64,000 nucleotides of DNA from an uncultured Lachnospiraceae bacterium (GTDB lineage: Bacteria; Bacillota; Clostridia; Lachnospirales; Lachnospiraceae): positions 28,220-92,219 of the forward strand of contig CAJTSB010000009.1 of NCBI GenBank assembly GCA_910578825.1, in the 5' to 3' direction. A model generated the notes under the pieces. That model saw nothing but the letters and a program-made list of their open reading frames with translations. It had not been told where the DNA came from and did no database searches. The position numbers and the translations under genes were made by a program. Of the stretch, positions 63,108 to 64,000 are shown piece by piece (the stretch's first letter is position 1; each line of letters begins with the position of its first letter).

Positions 63108-63899
63108 CTACACCAGCCCATAATGCTCACAGGCCCTGTAAATGCCATCTTCCTTAAGGGACGCCGTCACATATTCCGCTGCCTCCTTTGCCTCCTGCAT
63201 CCCATCTCCCATAGCGACAGAATGCGCCGTGTATTCCAGCATATCCAAATCATTTGTACTGTCGCCAAAAGAATAGGTGTCTTCATGAGCAATCCCCAAC
63301 ATGCGGCAGATTTCCCGTATTCCTGTGGCTTTATTATATCCCTTTGGAACAATTTCCATAAAATCACCACCGCGATGAATGACCGTAAAATCTGGTTCCA
63401 GTACGCGCTCCAATTCTTTTTGTTTCTGTGCATCCTCCAGATAATTTGCACAGAATTTGCTTACCTCAAGCCGCTCTTCATTCCCGGTCACACGAATCAG
63501 CTTCTCACCCATCTCGCCTTTAATCCTCTTTGGAAACGACGATTCTCCAGGAAAACGCTCTTCGTCCAGATAAAGAAAATATCTTCCTTCCAGAACATAA
63601 GCTGCATTCACACTGCGCAAAATATCATTGACGCGCAAAATATCCGCCCGTGGAATCTGATGATAAAATTTCACCTCCCCACGAAATTCTCCGTATGTAC
63701 CGCAACCGGCCAGTATCCCATCGAACCCAAGCGGCATAAGCTCCCTGTCAGGAATAAATACCCGGGTTCTTCCGCTGCTGATAAACAGATAATGTCCCCG
63801 CTCTTTCATTTTGCGAAATGCCTCCCTTGTACTGTCCGGAATCCAGCGGTCATCATCCCAGATTGTGCCATCAATATCAAAAAACAGTGCTTTTCTCAT
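63108..63899 (-). CDS. HAD-superfamily (Cof-type) hydrolase
   Basis: A 263-residue HAD phosphatase of subclass IIB. Motif I LFFDIDGTIWDDDR, motif II ISSGRTR, motif III lysine in GYNKATGIREI, motif IV SFGDSTNDLDMLEY. The cap domain lies in the middle (about residues 80-190). Cof-type members dephosphorylate sugar phosphates or flavin precursors; the substrate cannot be told. RBS GGGAGG. A monocistronic unit near the window end. Confidence 0.92.
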   Translation of the reverse strand: MRKALFFDIDGTIWDDDRWIPDSTREAFRKMKERGHYLFISSGRTRVFIPDRELMPLGFDGILAGCGTYGEFRGEVKFYHQIPRADILRVNDILRSVNAAYVLEGRYFLYLDEERFPGESSFPKRIKGEMGEKLIRVTGNEERLEVSKFCANYLEDAQKQKELERVLEPDFTVIHRGGDFMEIVPKGYNKATGIREICRMLGIAHEDTYSFGDSTNDLDMLEYTAHSVAMGDGMQEAKEAAEYVTASLKEDGIYRACEHYGLV

Positions 63900-64000
63900 A
63901 TACTGTATCCTCCCAGTTTCGTTTCATTTCTCTCGTTGAGATTTTATCACACTTTTGTGAAAACTTCTATCATGATAAGCTTTCATTTAAATACCAGTTA

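Overview
The window looks like a chromosomal segment of an anaerobic, low-to-moderate GC Firmicute, most likely a member of Clostridia close to Lachnospiraceae. This rests on gene content: IreB, DUF4364, a four-cysteine L31, rho beside rpmE, a CIRCE-controlled hrcA-grpE-dnaK-dnaJ operon, the anaerobic nrdD/nrdG reductase with NrdR boxes, and the PFL/ACT pair. Promoters are of the SigA type with 17-bp spacers and ribosome sites are strong AGGAGG-like. Nearly every gene is on the minus strand. The exceptions are the HPr-like gene, the malic enzyme / radical SAM / DUF4364 group and one tRNA-Leu. I could not run any searches, so the taxonomic call is inference.

Layout, left to right. 1-2.7 kb: start of RNase J, then DUF1292-ruvX-ireB and mtaB. 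2.8-7.8 kb: a small HPr-like protein lacking the active-site histidine (plus strand), then a translation and RNA-modification block read leftward: J-domain protein, prmA, rsmE, cysteine desulfurase, thiI. 7.9-11.5 kb: a large secreted transglutaminase-like protein with Ig-like repeats. 11.6-16.7 kb: the hrcA-grpE-dnaK-dnaJ heat-shock operon with a perfect CIRCE. 16.7-17.0 kb: a gene-free stretch full of inverted and tandem repeats. 17-20.6 kb: asnB, a lone Hpt protein, a PAP2 phosphatase and a membrane protein. 20.6-24.3 kb: an AT-rich accessory block with an AbiH-family abortive-infection protein and two unrecognised proteins. 24.4-29.3 kb: rho, rpmE, DUF1385, prmC, prfA.

29.5-32.3 kb (plus): malic enzyme, YhcC-like radical SAM protein, DUF4364. 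32.3-38 kb: zinc-ribbon/HTH protein, flavin reductase, coiled-coil membrane protein, ung, hisH-hisF and a highly charged membrane protein. 38-46 kb: PFL protein, ACT protein, WalJ-like hydrolase, a single reading frame fusing dephospho-CoA kinase to an FtsA-like protein, and polA. 46-50.5 kb: aminopeptidase P, RidA, tRNA-Leu(CAA) and a secreted BIG2/FN3 protein. 50.5-55.5 kb: diaminopimelate decarboxylase with a TrmB-type regulator, then nrdD-nrdG. 55.5-63.9 kb: a hybrid histidine kinase with an orphan receiver, a heterodimeric ABC exporter and a HAD hydrolase.

The most unusual thing I see is a roughly 80-bp palindromic element present three times (5517-5596, 16560-16639 and, rearranged, 53191-53257), always in the same orientation and directly ahead of a gene (cysteine desulfurase, hrcA, nrdG). 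It carries a ribosome site and an ATG opening a peptide that starts Met-Arg-Ser. In two copies this frame runs into the downstream gene, and one of its hairpins shows compensatory base changes between copies.
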